Origin: Azospirillum sp. RU38E
Lineage (GTDB): Bacteria; Pseudomonadota; Alphaproteobacteria; Azospirillales; Azospirillaceae
Assembly (NCBI RefSeq): GCF_900188385.1
Contig: NZ_FZOI01000004.1
Coordinates: forward strand, 248,001-312,000
DNA length: 64,000 nucleotides
Direction: 5' to 3'
A program made the position numbers and the translations under genes. Shown one piece after another: positions 1-8,350 of the stretch; positions within the stretch are counted from its first letter, which is position 1; each line of letters opens with the position of its first letter. Under the pieces are notes generated by a model. It did not search any database and had not been told where the DNA came from. It was given only the letters and a program-made list of their open reading frames with translations.

Positions 1-953
1 CCGCCCCTTCCTATGGTGCCGATGCGATTACCAAGCGGCTGGAACAGCGCTTTGCCGATCTGTTCGGGCGGGCGGTGGCGGTATTTCCGGTGGCGACTGG
101 CACGGCCGCCAATGCCCTGGCCCTGGCCCAGTTCACCCCGGCCTGGGGTGCCATCTATTGCCATGCCGAAGCACATATCCAGGCCGATGAATGCGGCGCG
201 CCGGAAATGTTCAGCGGCGGGGCCAAGCTGGTGCCCCTGCCCGGCCCGCATGGCAAACTGTCACCCGACACCCTGGCCGCCGCCCTGGACCGGGCACCGA
301 AGGGCTTTGTCCATGCCGTGCAGCCGGCCGCCCTGTCGCTGACTCAGGCGACGGAGGCCGGCACCGTCTATTGCCCTGACGAGGTGGCAGCATTGGCCGA
401 GATTGCCCACCGCCATGGATTATCGGTTCATATGGATGGCGCCCGCTTTGCCAATGCCGTCGCCCATCTGGGCTGCGATCCGGCGGAGGTGACGTGGCGG
501 GCGGGCGTGGATGCGCTCTCCTTCGGTGCCACCAAGAACGGGGCCTTGGGCGCAGAGGCGGTGATCTTCTTCGATCCCGCCAAGGCGGCGGATTTCGCCT
601 ATCGCCGCAAGCGTTCGGCCCACCTGTTCTCCAAGATGCGGTTCCTGTCCGCGCAGTTGGATGCCTATCTGGCGGACGGGCTATGGCTGCGGCTGGCCGC
701 CCATGCCAATGCCATGGCCGCCCGGCTGGCCCAGGGGCTGGCCGCCCTGCCCGGCGTCACCCTGGCCCACCCGGTAGAGGCTAACGAGATTTTCGCCGCC
801 CTGCCGGAAGCGATGATCACGCATCTGCAGACCCATGGCGCCGGCTTCTATCGCTGGGATGGGCAGGTGGTACGGCTGGTGACGGCCTGGAACACGCCGG
901 CCGCCGATGTGGAACATTTCCTGGCGCTGGCGGCGGCGGCAGCAGAAAAATGA
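1..953 (+). CDS. Low-specificity L-threonine aldolase, 5'-truncated by the window edge
   Basis: PLP-dependent fold-type I enzyme that cleaves L-threonine or L-allo-threonine to glycine and acetaldehyde in the cytoplasm. The frame is open from base 3, so the true start lies before the window; the visible part (about 316 residues) covers most of a roughly 340-350 residue family. The segment FGATKNGALGAEA contains the lysine expected to form the PLP Schiff base, and HMDGARFANA is the aldolase motif with the PLP-contacting aspartate. The stop is at 951-953. A tRNA-Glu gene follows on the same strand. Related beta-eliminating lyases share this fold, so substrate preference is inferred from the family. 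Confidence 0.9.
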   Translation, partial: APSYGADAITKRLEQRFADLFGRAVAVFPVATGTAANALALAQFTPAWGAIYCHAEAHIQADECGAPEMFSGGAKLVPLPGPHGKLSPDTLAAALDRAPKGFVHAVQPAALSLTQATEAGTVYCPDEVAALAEIAHRHGLSVHMDGARFANAVAHLGCDPAEVTWRAGVDALSFGATKNGALGAEAVIFFDPAKAADFAYRRKRSAHLFSKMRFLSAQLDAYLADGLWLRLAAHANAMAARLAQGLAALPGVTLAHPVEANEIFAALPEAMITHLQTHGAGFYRWDGQVVRLVTAWNTPAADVEHFLALAAAAAEK

Positions 954-973
954 CGGGAAGGTGAAAAAAGGGC

Positions 974-1000
974 TTGCCCGAACCCGATCAAGCCTATACA
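974..1000 (+). promoter_or_regulatory. Putative promoter of the first tRNA-Glu gene
   Basis: TTGCCC (974-979) and TATACA (995-1000) precede the tRNA by about 25 bases. The spacer is only 15 bp, shorter than usual, but the second tRNA-Glu gene carries a similar arrangement with 17 bp and shares the CCCGATCA spacer core, which supports function in both. Confidence 0.45.
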
Positions 1001-1024
1001 CACCCCCTCCACCGCGAGGCTCTA

Positions 1025-1100
1025 GTCCCCATCGTCTAGAGGCCTAGGACACCGCCCTCTCACGGCGGTAACAGGGGTTCGAATCCCCTTGGGGACGCCA
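1025..1100 (+). tRNA. tRNA-Glu (anticodon CUC)
   Basis: A 76-base cloverleaf including an encoded CCA. The acceptor stem pairs GTCCCCA with TGGGGAC. The anticodon stem CCGCC/GGCGG encloses the loop CTCTCAC, giving anticodon CTC, which reads GAG. The T arm is GGGGTTCGAATCCCC. It is one of two tRNA-Glu genes 3.3 kb apart, and a strong terminator follows. Confidence 0.97.
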
Positions 1101-1117
1101 TCGCTCGTGTGTACCTA

Positions 1118-1146
1118 CAAAAGCCCGGCTCTCAGCCGGGCTTTTG
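1118..1146 (+). terminator. Rho-independent terminator of the tRNA-Glu gene
   Basis: A perfect 13-bp stem (CAAAAGCCCGGCT with its complement) around a 3-base loop. The stem's 3' arm ends in TTTTG, so the hairpin with its A/T flanks can act in either direction. Confidence 0.85.
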
Positions 1147-1277
1147 TCGTTTCTGCTTTGGCAAAAAAATCTACCGAGAAGTGGTATATCAACAGACCCC
1201 TATTGATCGACGTGTATATTTCACCCTAATATATCTGAAAGGATAGGTATTCTAAAATTCCTCTAAAAGGTGATGCA

Positions 1278-3077
1278 ATGGATCTCAGTTCCAAAGTGGA
1301 TTTGCCCGGCATCGCCGGCATGGTTTACGATGAAAAACGCGATTTGATCTATTTCACCACCCGCACCGGCACCGTAGAGCGCTGGTCACCCACCGAGCAG
1401 AAATTCCTGTCCCCCATTAAGCTGGGTGGGACGCTGGCTGACCTGGATATTACCGCCGATGGCAGCTATCTGCTGGTGGCGCAATCCAATACGACGGCGG
1501 TCACCGTCAGTGATTTCTGGTGGAACGACCGATACAAGGACACAATTCATCGCATCAATCTGGATACGCTGAAGGTCCAGGATTTGAACTTCCTCGCCGA
1601 GGGACAGGAACGCGGCACCTATGATATTGCCATCGCCGGCAATGATACGGCCCTGGTCACCACTGATTTTTCCGGTTCCGGCTGGAACCCGCTGCGTTGG
1701 TTCGATGCCGATGCCAACGCCTTCATCACCCAGCCCCTCATCAATTCACAAGGCGGCACTGTCACTGTCAGGCAATCTTCTTATCTGATCCCGTCAGAAA
1801 ATAACCGCTATATCCTGATCCTGGAGAGCAACATCTCCAACGCGCAGATGCAGCTCTATGATGTCCAGGCCGGCAATATTGTTTCAAGCGGTGACTTGTA
1901 TGCTTTCAATAGCAGTGGCTTCAACAACGGATCCGGTGACATTTCCGAAGCACGTGGCCTCGCCTTTAACTTAGGATATGCCTTCGATTTCAAATTTTCT
2001 CTGGCAAAAAACCTGGGTGCCCAGGGCTATTATTCCGGGGAATTCTCTGGCACCGGCAATTACCTCTTTGCTCAACGCACTTCCGGCGAAGTGGTTATCA
2101 TGGACACCCATAGCTGGACGCCGGTAGGCATATTCGCCGTAGATGATACGGCGGAGATCAAGACCGGCAGCCTGGAACTGATGGGCAAGGATGGGCGCTA
2201 TCTGGTCGGGCAAACGGCCACCGGCTTTGCCGTGCTGGATCTGGCAGAAAAGCTGAAGCTGGATCTGACCGGCGATGACCGCGCCAATTTCATCAGTGGC
2301 GAACTGGCCGCCGACACCTTGCGCGGCGGCGCCGGGGCCGACACGATCAGCGGCTTTGGCGGCGATGACCAGCTGTTTGGCGATGATGGGCGCGATGTTC
2401 TCAATGGCGGCGCCGGGAACGATACGCTGAATGGCGGCAATAGCGACGATATTCTGATCGGCGGCGCCGGCGATAACGTGCTGAATGGCGGGGCCGGTAT
2501 TGATGTCGTCCGCTATGATGGCCCGCGCAGCAACTATCAGATCAAGGTGGATGGCAACCAGGTCATCGTCACCGGCCCGGCCGGCACAGGCACCGACACG
2601 CTGACCGGGGTGGAGCTGCTGCAATTTGATCATCAGGTGACGCCCGTCACCCCCCTGAAGATGCTGGAAAATGGCACCCTGTTCGATGAAGCGGGCTATC
2701 TCGGCCAATATGCCGATGTGGCCGCTGTCGTCGCCTCTGGCGCCCTGGGCTCCGGTGCTGAACATTATCTACGCTATGGCCAGTATGAAGGGCGCAGCCC
2801 CTTCGGGCTATTCAACGCCAACTATTATCTGGAAAAGAATCCGGACGTGGCGGCGGCAGTAAAGGCCGGCATCATCGGCGCCTGGCAGCATTTCCAGCAA
2901 TATGGCTGGCGGGAGGGACGTGACCCCTCCGCCCTGTTCGATGTTTCCGCTTATTTGCAGGCAAACCCGGACGTGCAGGCGGCCGGCATGAACCCGCTCT
3001 TCCATTATCTGGCCAATGGCATGGCGGAAGGCCGCGCCACCAGCGTCGCCGACGTGGATTATTACGGGTTATATTAA
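1278..3077 (+). CDS. RTX-type calcium-binding protein with N-terminal beta-propeller-like region and C-terminal NPDV repeats
   Basis: Predicted secreted 599-residue protein. Residues 1-330 lack a signal peptide and look like a YVTN/WD-type beta-propeller (DLITADGSYLLVA-like strands). About 335-420 holds glycine-aspartate nonapeptide RTX repeats (GGAGADTISG, GGAGNDTLNGG), which bind calcium in proteins exported by type I secretion. About 460-590 holds three copies of a 45-50 residue repeat, each with a YL...NPDV or YADV core and ending HY-x-x-G-x-x-EGR. The ATG follows AAAAGG. No ABC exporter or membrane-fusion gene lies nearby, so the secretion route is inferred. It stands alone between tRNA-Glu and a methyltransferase, a typical accessory position. 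Ligand or substrate is unknown. Confidence 0.75.
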   Translation: MDLSSKVDLPGIAGMVYDEKRDLIYFTTRTGTVERWSPTEQKFLSPIKLGGTLADLDITADGSYLLVAQSNTTAVTVSDFWWNDRYKDTIHRINLDTLKVQDLNFLAEGQERGTYDIAIAGNDTALVTTDFSGSGWNPLRWFDADANAFITQPLINSQGGTVTVRQSSYLIPSENNRYILILESNISNAQMQLYDVQAGNIVSSGDLYAFNSSGFNNGSGDISEARGLAFNLGYAFDFKFSLAKNLGAQGYYSGEFSGTGNYLFAQRTSGEVVIMDTHSWTPVGIFAVDDTAEIKTGSLELMGKDGRYLVGQTATGFAVLDLAEKLKLDLTGDDRANFISGELAADTLRGGAGADTISGFGGDDQLFGDDGRDVLNGGAGNDTLNGGNSDDILIGGAGDNVLNGGAGIDVVRYDGPRSNYQIKVDGNQVIVTGPAGTGTDTLTGVELLQFDHQVTPVTPLKMLENGTLFDEAGYLGQYADVAAVVASGALGSGAEHYLRYGQYEGRSPFGLFNANYYLEKNPDVAAAVKAGIIGAWQHFQQYGWREGRDPSALFDVSAYLQANPDVQAAGMNPLFHYLANGMAEGRATSVADVDYYGLY

Positions 3078-3103
3078 AGGCAACGCCGGGCGGTATGGGG
3101 CCC

Positions 3104-4231
3104 TCAGGCCGCCGTACCGCCCAAGGGCCCGGTCCGATAGAGCGTCACCTTGATGCCCCCATGCAGCACCGGGTCGGCATTGGGCAGGAAGGGCAGTTCC
3201 GTCACCTTCGCCAAGGCCGGTTCATTGGTGATGATACCCACCCGCCAGCCCCGGAAACGGTTCATCAACACCTTGCCCAGCGTGCCGTACAGCGCATAGA
3301 GCTGGCGCGTATCGCCGATACGGCCGCCATAGGGCGGGTTCAGGATCACCAGACCCGGCCGACCTTCCGGCGGGTTCAGGTCGCTGATGGCATGATGCTG
3401 GAAATCCGTCCAGGCGGACACGCCGGCGCGGGTGGCGTTTTCCTGGCTCATCTTGATGGCGCCGGCATCACGGTCACTGCCGTAAAAACGCATGGTCGGC
3501 GGCGCGGCCGGTGCCGTTGCCTTCAAGGCTTCCCAGGCGGCCGCATCAAACCCGGCAAGCTTTTCAAAGGCAAAGGAACGGGCGCGGCCCGGCTTGAGGC
3601 CGGCGGCGATTTCCGCCGCCTCAATGACGAAGGTACCGGAACCGCACATCGGGTCCACCACCGGTTCCTTACCGTCATAGCCGCATTGGCGCAGGAACAG
3701 CGACGCCATCGTCTCCCGCATCGGTGCCTTGTTCACCGCCTCCTTATAGCCGCGCTTATGCAGTGGCTCGCCCGAGGTGTCGATGCTGAAGGTACAGAGA
3801 TCATCATCAATGCGGGCCTTGATGGTGATCTCCGCATCCTCAGCAATGGGGGCGCCCAATTCTTCGGTGATGGCGCGGGCGATGCGCTGGGCGGCCGCAC
3901 CGGCATGATAGATGCGGGATTGGGTGCAACTGGCATCCACCCGCACCGGCACATCGGCGTGCAGAAAATCCGCCCAGGAGAATTTACGGGCCCGCTTGTC
4001 CAGCTGCGCCAGATGCAGCACCCGGAACCCGCCAATGCGGGCCAGCACCCGCGTGGCACCGCGCAGTTCCAGATTGGCGCGCCAGACCTCCCGCCAACCG
4101 CCATGGGTGACAACACCGCCCTTGCCGGGCTGCGGACGGGTGAAACCGGCAGCCTTCATCTCCGCGCACAGCGCGGATTCCAGGCCGGGGGTGGTCACCA
4201 CATAGATTTCGAATGGGGTCTGGTCGCTCAT
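3104..4231 (-). CDS. THUMP-domain class I SAM-dependent RNA methyltransferase (RlmL/YpsC family)
   Basis: Predicted rRNA guanine-N2 methyltransferase of 375 residues. The N-terminal third, beginning FEIYVVTTPGLE, matches the ferredoxin-like plus THUMP RNA-binding region. The C-terminal Rossmann domain has the SAM motif VDPMCGSGTFVIEAA (about residue 190) and the catalytic NPPYG motif (about 298), typical of m2G methyltransferases. The length fits the short YpsC-like form, not the two-domain RlmKL fusion of E. coli. It is transcribed towards the RTX gene and alone. Modification of 23S rRNA is inferred from the family; the target base cannot be read from sequence. Confidence 0.88.
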   Translation of the reverse strand: MSDQTPFEIYVVTTPGLESALCAEMKAAGFTRPQPGKGGVVTHGGWREVWRANLELRGATRVLARIGGFRVLHLAQLDKRARKFSWADFLHADVPVRVDASCTQSRIYHAGAAAQRIARAITEELGAPIAEDAEITIKARIDDDLCTFSIDTSGEPLHKRGYKEAVNKAPMRETMASLFLRQCGYDGKEPVVDPMCGSGTFVIEAAEIAAGLKPGRARSFAFEKLAGFDAAAWEALKATAPAAPPTMRFYGSDRDAGAIKMSQENATRAGVSAWTDFQHHAISDLNPPEGRPGLVILNPPYGGRIGDTRQLYALYGTLGKVLMNRFRGWRVGIITNEPALAKVTELPFLPNADPVLHGGIKVTLYRTGPLGGTAA

Positions 4232-4330
4232 AGCGCCTTGATATCGTGCCGCCTGCGGGTGGGCGAGGGCTTTCTCACCATGGCACCCGTGCCGTCGGGC
4301 AGGTGATTTTCACGGACATGAAAAAAGTGC

Positions 4331-4359
4331 TTGCGTCCCGATCAGGAGCCCATTATACA
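4331..4359 (+). promoter_or_regulatory. Putative promoter of the second tRNA-Glu gene
   Basis: TTGCGT (4331-4336), a 17-bp spacer and TATACA (4354-4359), about 20 bases before the tRNA. The spacer shares CCCGATCA with the promoter of the first tRNA-Glu. Confidence 0.6.
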
Positions 4360-4379
4360 CCGCGCCACCTCACGGACAC

Positions 4380-4455
4380 GTCCCCATCGTCTAGAGGCCT
4401 AGGACACCAGCCTTTCACGTTGGTAACACGGGTTCGAATCCCGTTGGGGACGCCA
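4380..4455 (+). tRNA. tRNA-Glu (anticodon UUC)
   Basis: A 76-base cloverleaf with encoded CCA. The acceptor and D-arm are identical to the tRNA at 1025. The anticodon stem CCAGC/GTTGG (one G-U pair) encloses CTTTCAC, giving anticodon TTC. The T arm is CGGGTTCGAATCCCG. Its 3' end adjoins an AT-rich accessory gene. Confidence 0.97.
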
Positions 4456-4485
4456 CCGTCCGCACTTAAGTGCTTGTGAGTAAAA

Positions 4486-4518
4486 CGAAAAGGCCCGACG
4501 GCAACGTCGGGCCTTTCG
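4486..4518 (+). terminator. Terminator after the second tRNA-Glu
   Basis: The stem AAAGGCCCGACG/CGTCGGGCCTTT with loop GCAA is followed by CGCTTTT. It separates the tRNA from the AT-rich gene downstream. Confidence 0.8.
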
Positions 4519-4593
4519 CTTTTCCGGAAAATCTTGCATATAAACAGAGAATTTGTACTATTGAATTATCCGCTAAGATTTTGGGCAGGCACC

Positions 4594-5379
4594 ATGCCGA
4601 ACGAAAAAAACGACGTTTTGAATGCAGCCACCACCCTTTCGCGCAACCCGCTAGGCATAATAGCTCTTTTCATAGTTTTAGTTTATAGTATTGCAACATT
4701 ATTTGCCGCCACATCAAGTGGATTAACCACAAGCGAGAAAGTTCCTTTGATATATTTTATCATAATTTATCCAGTCCTGGTTCTCACCATTTTTACATGG
4801 CTCGTTATAAAACACCCTGTAAAACTATTTGCACCCACGGATTTTAAAAATGAAAGAAATTACATAGAAACAATTCAAAAAGAAGTTTCAACAGCGACAT
4901 CTCTTGCTCTCGCTGTAAAAAAGGACAGCGAGCCCTATACCGAAATAAATGTAGAAGAAATAGTAAAAACAGTAAACAAAGCACTGTCAGGAAGATGGGA
5001 AGATAACAAGACGTGGAGAAATCACATTCTGTGGGTAGATGATAGGCCACAAAATAATATATATGAAAGGAAAGCTTTTTCAGAATTAGGGATTAGATTT
5101 ACATTAGCATTATCGACCGATGAGGCATTAACAGAAATTGAAAATCACCGATTTGCAGCAATCATTTCTGATATGGGGCGTCAAGAAGGTCCGCGCGAGG
5201 GATATAAGCTTCTAGACACATTAAGACAAAGAGGCAATCAAACACCGTTATTTTTCTATGCCGGTTCGAACGCCCCAGAACATAAAAAAGAAACTGAAAA
5301 GCATGGCGGTCAAGGTTGCACGAACAATGCACAGGAATTATTTCAGATGGTAACAAAGTCCATTATATTGGGATCTTAA
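4594..5379 (+). CDS. Two-TM membrane protein with a C-terminal receiver-like domain (AT-rich, unknown function)
   Basis: Predicted 261-residue inner-membrane protein. Hydrophobic segments at about 21-39 and 51-72 are followed by a linker and a CheY-like domain from about 145. That domain has ILWVDDRP for the acidic pocket, an ISDMG aspartate at the phosphoacceptor position (about 193), and a final FYAG strand where a lysine would be expected next. There is no obvious DNA-binding output. The ATG at 4594 follows GGGCAGG; a TTG 60 bases upstream would add 20 residues but sits against the tRNA terminator. Base composition is far more AT-rich than the neighbours, and the gene sits directly after a tRNA, suggesting acquisition. 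It could be a membrane effector in a signalling or defence pathway, but no partner gene is adjacent. Confidence 0.65.
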   Translation: MPNEKNDVLNAATTLSRNPLGIIALFIVLVYSIATLFAATSSGLTTSEKVPLIYFIIIYPVLVLTIFTWLVIKHPVKLFAPTDFKNERNYIETIQKEVSTATSLALAVKKDSEPYTEINVEEIVKTVNKALSGRWEDNKTWRNHILWVDDRPQNNIYERKAFSELGIRFTLALSTDEALTEIENHRFAAIISDMGRQEGPREGYKLLDTLRQRGNQTPLFFYAGSNAPEHKKETEKHGGQGCTNNAQELFQMVTKSIILGS

Positions 5380-5421
5380 ATCCAACATATTACGACTTTC
5401 CGAGGAAAATGATACACCAGA

Positions 5422-6444
5422 TCAATAAACCAGCTCGTCCTCGCCCTTGCCGCTGGCAATGACGATTTCGCCGCGCGCGGCCATGTCCTTGGTCAGCTGC
5501 ACCATATACATCTGTGCCTCGTCGACATCGCGCAGGCGCACCGGCCCCATGGCGCCCATATCCTCGCGCATGATCTTGGCGGCGCGTTCGGACATGTTGG
5601 TGAAGAACATGTCCTTCAGCGTGTCTGACGCGCCCTTCAGCGCCGTGGCCAGCTTCTGCTTGTCGACATTGCGCAGCAGAGTCTGGATGCCGCTGGGGTC
5701 CAGCTTGGACAGATCCTCGAACGTGAACATCAAGGCACGGATACGTTCGGCGCTGTCGCGGTTACGCTCTTCCAAGGCGGCCAGGAAGCGGCTTTCCGTA
5801 TTGCGGTCAAAGCTGTTGAAGATTTCCGCCATCATTTCGTGCGCATCGCGGCGGTTGGTGCGGGCCAGGTTCGACATGAATTCGGTGCGCAGCGTGCGCT
5901 CGATATCGTCGATCACTTCCTTCTGCACCGCCTCCATGCGCAACATGCGCATGATCACTTCCATGGCGAAGCTTTCAGGCAGAAGCTGCAGCACGCGGCC
6001 GGCATGGTCGCCCTTGATCTTGGACATGATCACGGCCACCGTCTGCGGATATTCATTCTTCAGATAGTTGGCCAGCACCTGCTCATTCACATTGGTCAGC
6101 TTGTCCCACATGGTACGGCCGGCGGGACCACGGATTTCCTCCATGATCTGGTCGACCTTGTCCTTGGGCAGCACCTTGGTCAGCAGGCGTTCGGTACTGT
6201 CGAACGTACCGACCAGGGAGCCGGTGGAACTGATCTGTTCGGCAAATTCCACGAACAGGCGTTCCACCAGATTGGAACTGACCGAGCCCAGATTGGCCAT
6301 GGTCTGCGACAGTTCCTTGATCTCGTCATCGCCCATCAGCGCGAACAGCTTGGAGGCGATTTCTTCCCCCAGCGCCAGCATCAGGATGGCGGCTTTTTCG
6401 GGACCGGTCAGACCGCGGTAATCTTCACGGACGCGCATGGCCAT
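5422..6444 (-). CDS. fliG: Flagellar motor switch protein FliG
   Basis: Rotor protein of the flagellar C-ring that couples to the stator and sets rotation direction. Its 340 residues are full length. The N-terminal domain opens [17 protein letters not shown]; the middle domain has EYPQTVAVI, equivalent to the EHPQ motif; the C-terminal charged torque helix includes [11 protein letters not shown]. It normally sits in a fliF-fliG-fliH operon, but here no other flagellar gene is nearby. The upstream gene is a histidine kinase on the same strand, 116 bases away. It may be a relocated single copy or a second paralogue. Confidence 0.95.
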   Translation of the reverse strand: MAMRVREDYRGLTGPEKAAILMLALGEEIASKLFALMGDDEIKELSQTMANLGSVSSNLVERLFVEFAEQISSTGSLVGTFDSTERLLTKVLPKDKVDQIMEEIRGPAGRTMWDKLTNVNEQVLANYLKNEYPQTVAVIMSKIKGDHAGRVLQLLPESFAMEVIMRMLRMEAVQKEVIDDIERTLRTEFMSNLARTNRRDAHEMMAEIFNSFDRNTESRFLAALEERNRDSAERIRALMFTFEDLSKLDPSGIQTLLRNVDKQKLATALKGASDTLKDMFFTNMSERAAKIMREDMGAMGPVRLRDVDEAQMYMVQLTKDMAARGEIVIASGKGEDELVY

Positions 6445-6560
6445 GACGGCAAACTCCCCGGAAACGCAAAACCTGTCGGATCAGGTATCAAAATAGCGAT
6501 TGGCCTCGAACTCTAGCATAGGCCGATTGACAGGTTAATCTGCCTTGTGCACGCGCCTGT

Positions 6561-7844
6561 TCAGGCCGGGCGGCTGCCATAGGGGGCCAGTGGCAGGTCA
6601 AAGCTGGCGATTGTCCCCCGCCCCAGCTCACTTTCCAGGCGCAATTGCCCGCCATGGCAGCGTACCAGCTCGTGCGACAGCGCCAGCCCCAGGCCGGTGC
6701 CCTTGGACCGGCTGCTTGCATCGCCAGCCTGCTCATAGGGTCGGCCCAGCCGGGCCAGATCGGCCGGCGCGATGCCATCGCCATTATCCCGCACCGTCAG
6801 AACCAGCCGTCGTCCCCGGCGATGGGCCGATATCTGCACCACCCCGCCCGCCGCCGTAAATTTCACCGCGTTGGAAAGCAGGTTCAGCAGCACCTGCTTG
6901 ATGGCCCTTGCATCCACCTGCACCAGATGCCAATCGCCCTCCGACAGCAGCTCAATCGTCACCTTGCGTTCAAAGGCCAGCCCGCGCACCAGCCGCACCA
7001 CCTGATTGACCAGGGCCTGGCTGTCAAACGGGGCGGCGCAGAGTTCCAGCTTGCCAGCCTCTACCCGGGCGATATCCAGCATGTCATTGACCAGATCCAG
7101 CAGATGCTGGCCGCTGGTGCGGATATTCTCGACAAATTCCTTATAGGCCGGGTCGCCCAGCGGCCCCATCACCTCCCCCGCCATCAGGCCGGAAAAGCCG
7201 ATCACCGCCGTCAGCGGGGTGCGCAATTCATGGGTCATGGTGGCCAGGAACAGGGAGCGGGCGGCCAGTGCTGCCTCCGCCTGTTCGCGGGCCTGACGGC
7301 TTTCCGCCTCCGCCTTCCGGCGCGCAGCCAGTTCGGCCACGGCCTGCATCCCGGCATGGCGCAGCTCGATCAGCTGCATGGCCGTCTGGGCCAGATCGCG
7401 CAGCACCTGCCGGTCACGGTCGCACAAGTGGCGGGGCTGCCGGTCGATGACGCAGAGCGTGCCCAGCCGGTGGCCGCTGGGGGTCAGCAGCGGGGCGCCA
7501 GCATAAAAACGAATGTCCGGCGCGCCCGTCACCAGCGGGTTGTCGGCGAAGCGCGCATCCAACAGCGCGTCCTCCACCTCCATAATGTCAGTGCCCAGGA
7601 TCGTATGGGCGCAAAAGGCCATTTCGCGCGGTGTCTGCGGGGCCTCCAGCCCGTAGCGGGCCTTGAACCATTGCCGCGTCTCATCCACCAGGGAAACCAG
7701 GGCGATGGGGGTGCCGATCAAGGTGGCCGCCATTCGGGCCAGCCGGTCAAAGGAATCCTCCGGATCGGTATCCAGAATAGCATAGCCATGCAGACTGGCG
7801 ACGCGTTCCCCTTCATCCTCTGGTATTGGCGGCAATTTCATCAT
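6561..7844 (-). CDS. GAF-domain sensor histidine kinase
   Basis: Cytoplasmic two-component kinase of 427 residues with no transmembrane segment. Residues 25-165 form a GAF domain of the kind that follows an ILDTDPEDSFDRL opening. A coiled linker (165-195) leads to a HisKA dimerisation domain with the phosphorylated histidine in MTHELRTPL (His205). The HATPase domain carries the N box LLNLLSNAVKF, DNGDGI and GTGLGLALS. No response regulator is adjacent, so its partner is unknown. Proximity to fliG on the same strand hints at, but does not prove, a link to motility. It is divergent from the cupin gene across 109 bases. Confidence 0.9.
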   Translation of the reverse strand: MMKLPPIPEDEGERVASLHGYAILDTDPEDSFDRLARMAATLIGTPIALVSLVDETRQWFKARYGLEAPQTPREMAFCAHTILGTDIMEVEDALLDARFADNPLVTGAPDIRFYAGAPLLTPSGHRLGTLCVIDRQPRHLCDRDRQVLRDLAQTAMQLIELRHAGMQAVAELAARRKAEAESRQAREQAEAALAARSLFLATMTHELRTPLTAVIGFSGLMAGEVMGPLGDPAYKEFVENIRTSGQHLLDLVNDMLDIARVEAGKLELCAAPFDSQALVNQVVRLVRGLAFERKVTIELLSEGDWHLVQVDARAIKQVLLNLLSNAVKFTAAGGVVQISAHRRGRRLVLTVRDNGDGIAPADLARLGRPYEQAGDASSRSKGTGLGLALSHELVRCHGGQLRLESELGRGTIASFDLPLAPYGSRPA

Positions 7845-7953
7845 GCGGGTGGGCCGCTTGTTCTGTAAAAATATTCACGCGAGTATAAACGGCTTTGGCG
7901 CGCTTGACGATAGGCGCCATGCGGACATCTGCATCAACGGAATGGAGACGATC

Positions 7954-8316
7954 ATGCAGCCCCCTGCCCTTCCCCCCATCGTGGCTCTGGGCGATGACGG
8001 GCCGGCACCGGAAAGCTATCGCCCGCCGGCGGATCGCATCCTGGCGGGCGATCCGGTGCAGACCGTCTCCAACCGCTTTGCCAGCGCCGACGGGCGCTTC
8101 AATTGCGGGGTCTGGACCTGCCAGCCCGGCAAATGGCGGGTGATTTTCAGCGAGAATGAGTTCTGCCAGTGGCTGGAAGGGGTGGTGCTGGTGACCGGCG
8201 ATGACGGGCAGCAGCGGCGCTTTCAGGCCGGCGATGCCTTCGTCATGCCCGCCGGCTTCACCGGCACCTGGGAGGTGCTGGAGCCGGCGCGCAAATATTA
8301 TGCGGTCTATGAGTGA
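7954..8316 (+). CDS. Cupin-domain protein
   Basis: Small single-domain cupin of 120 residues related to the ureidoglycine-aminohydrolase-like cupin_3 group. WRVIFSENEFCQWLEG and FQAGDAFVMPAGFTGTWEV are the two conserved beta-barrel motifs. The ATG at 7954 is preceded by GGAG at good spacing; frames opening further upstream have no ribosome-binding site. The enzymatic role, if any, is unknown. It is convergent with lpxL. Confidence 0.75.
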   Translation: MQPPALPPIVALGDDGPAPESYRPPADRILAGDPVQTVSNRFASADGRFNCGVWTCQPGKWRVIFSENEFCQWLEGVVLVTGDDGQQRRFQAGDAFVMPAGFTGTWEVLEPARKYYAVYE

Positions 8317-8350
8317 TGCCAATCTGCCGCGGGCGCGGATGCCCCCGCCG

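Noticed and set aside
3095-4306. 403-codon open frame opposite the rRNA methyltransferase
   Set aside because: Composition is typical of a shadow frame, while the minus strand has THUMP and NPPYG motifs.
1025-4455. The two tRNA-Glu genes as attL/attR of a prophage or island
   Set aside because: Both are complete tRNAs with different anticodons and own promoters and terminators, and there is no integrase between them.
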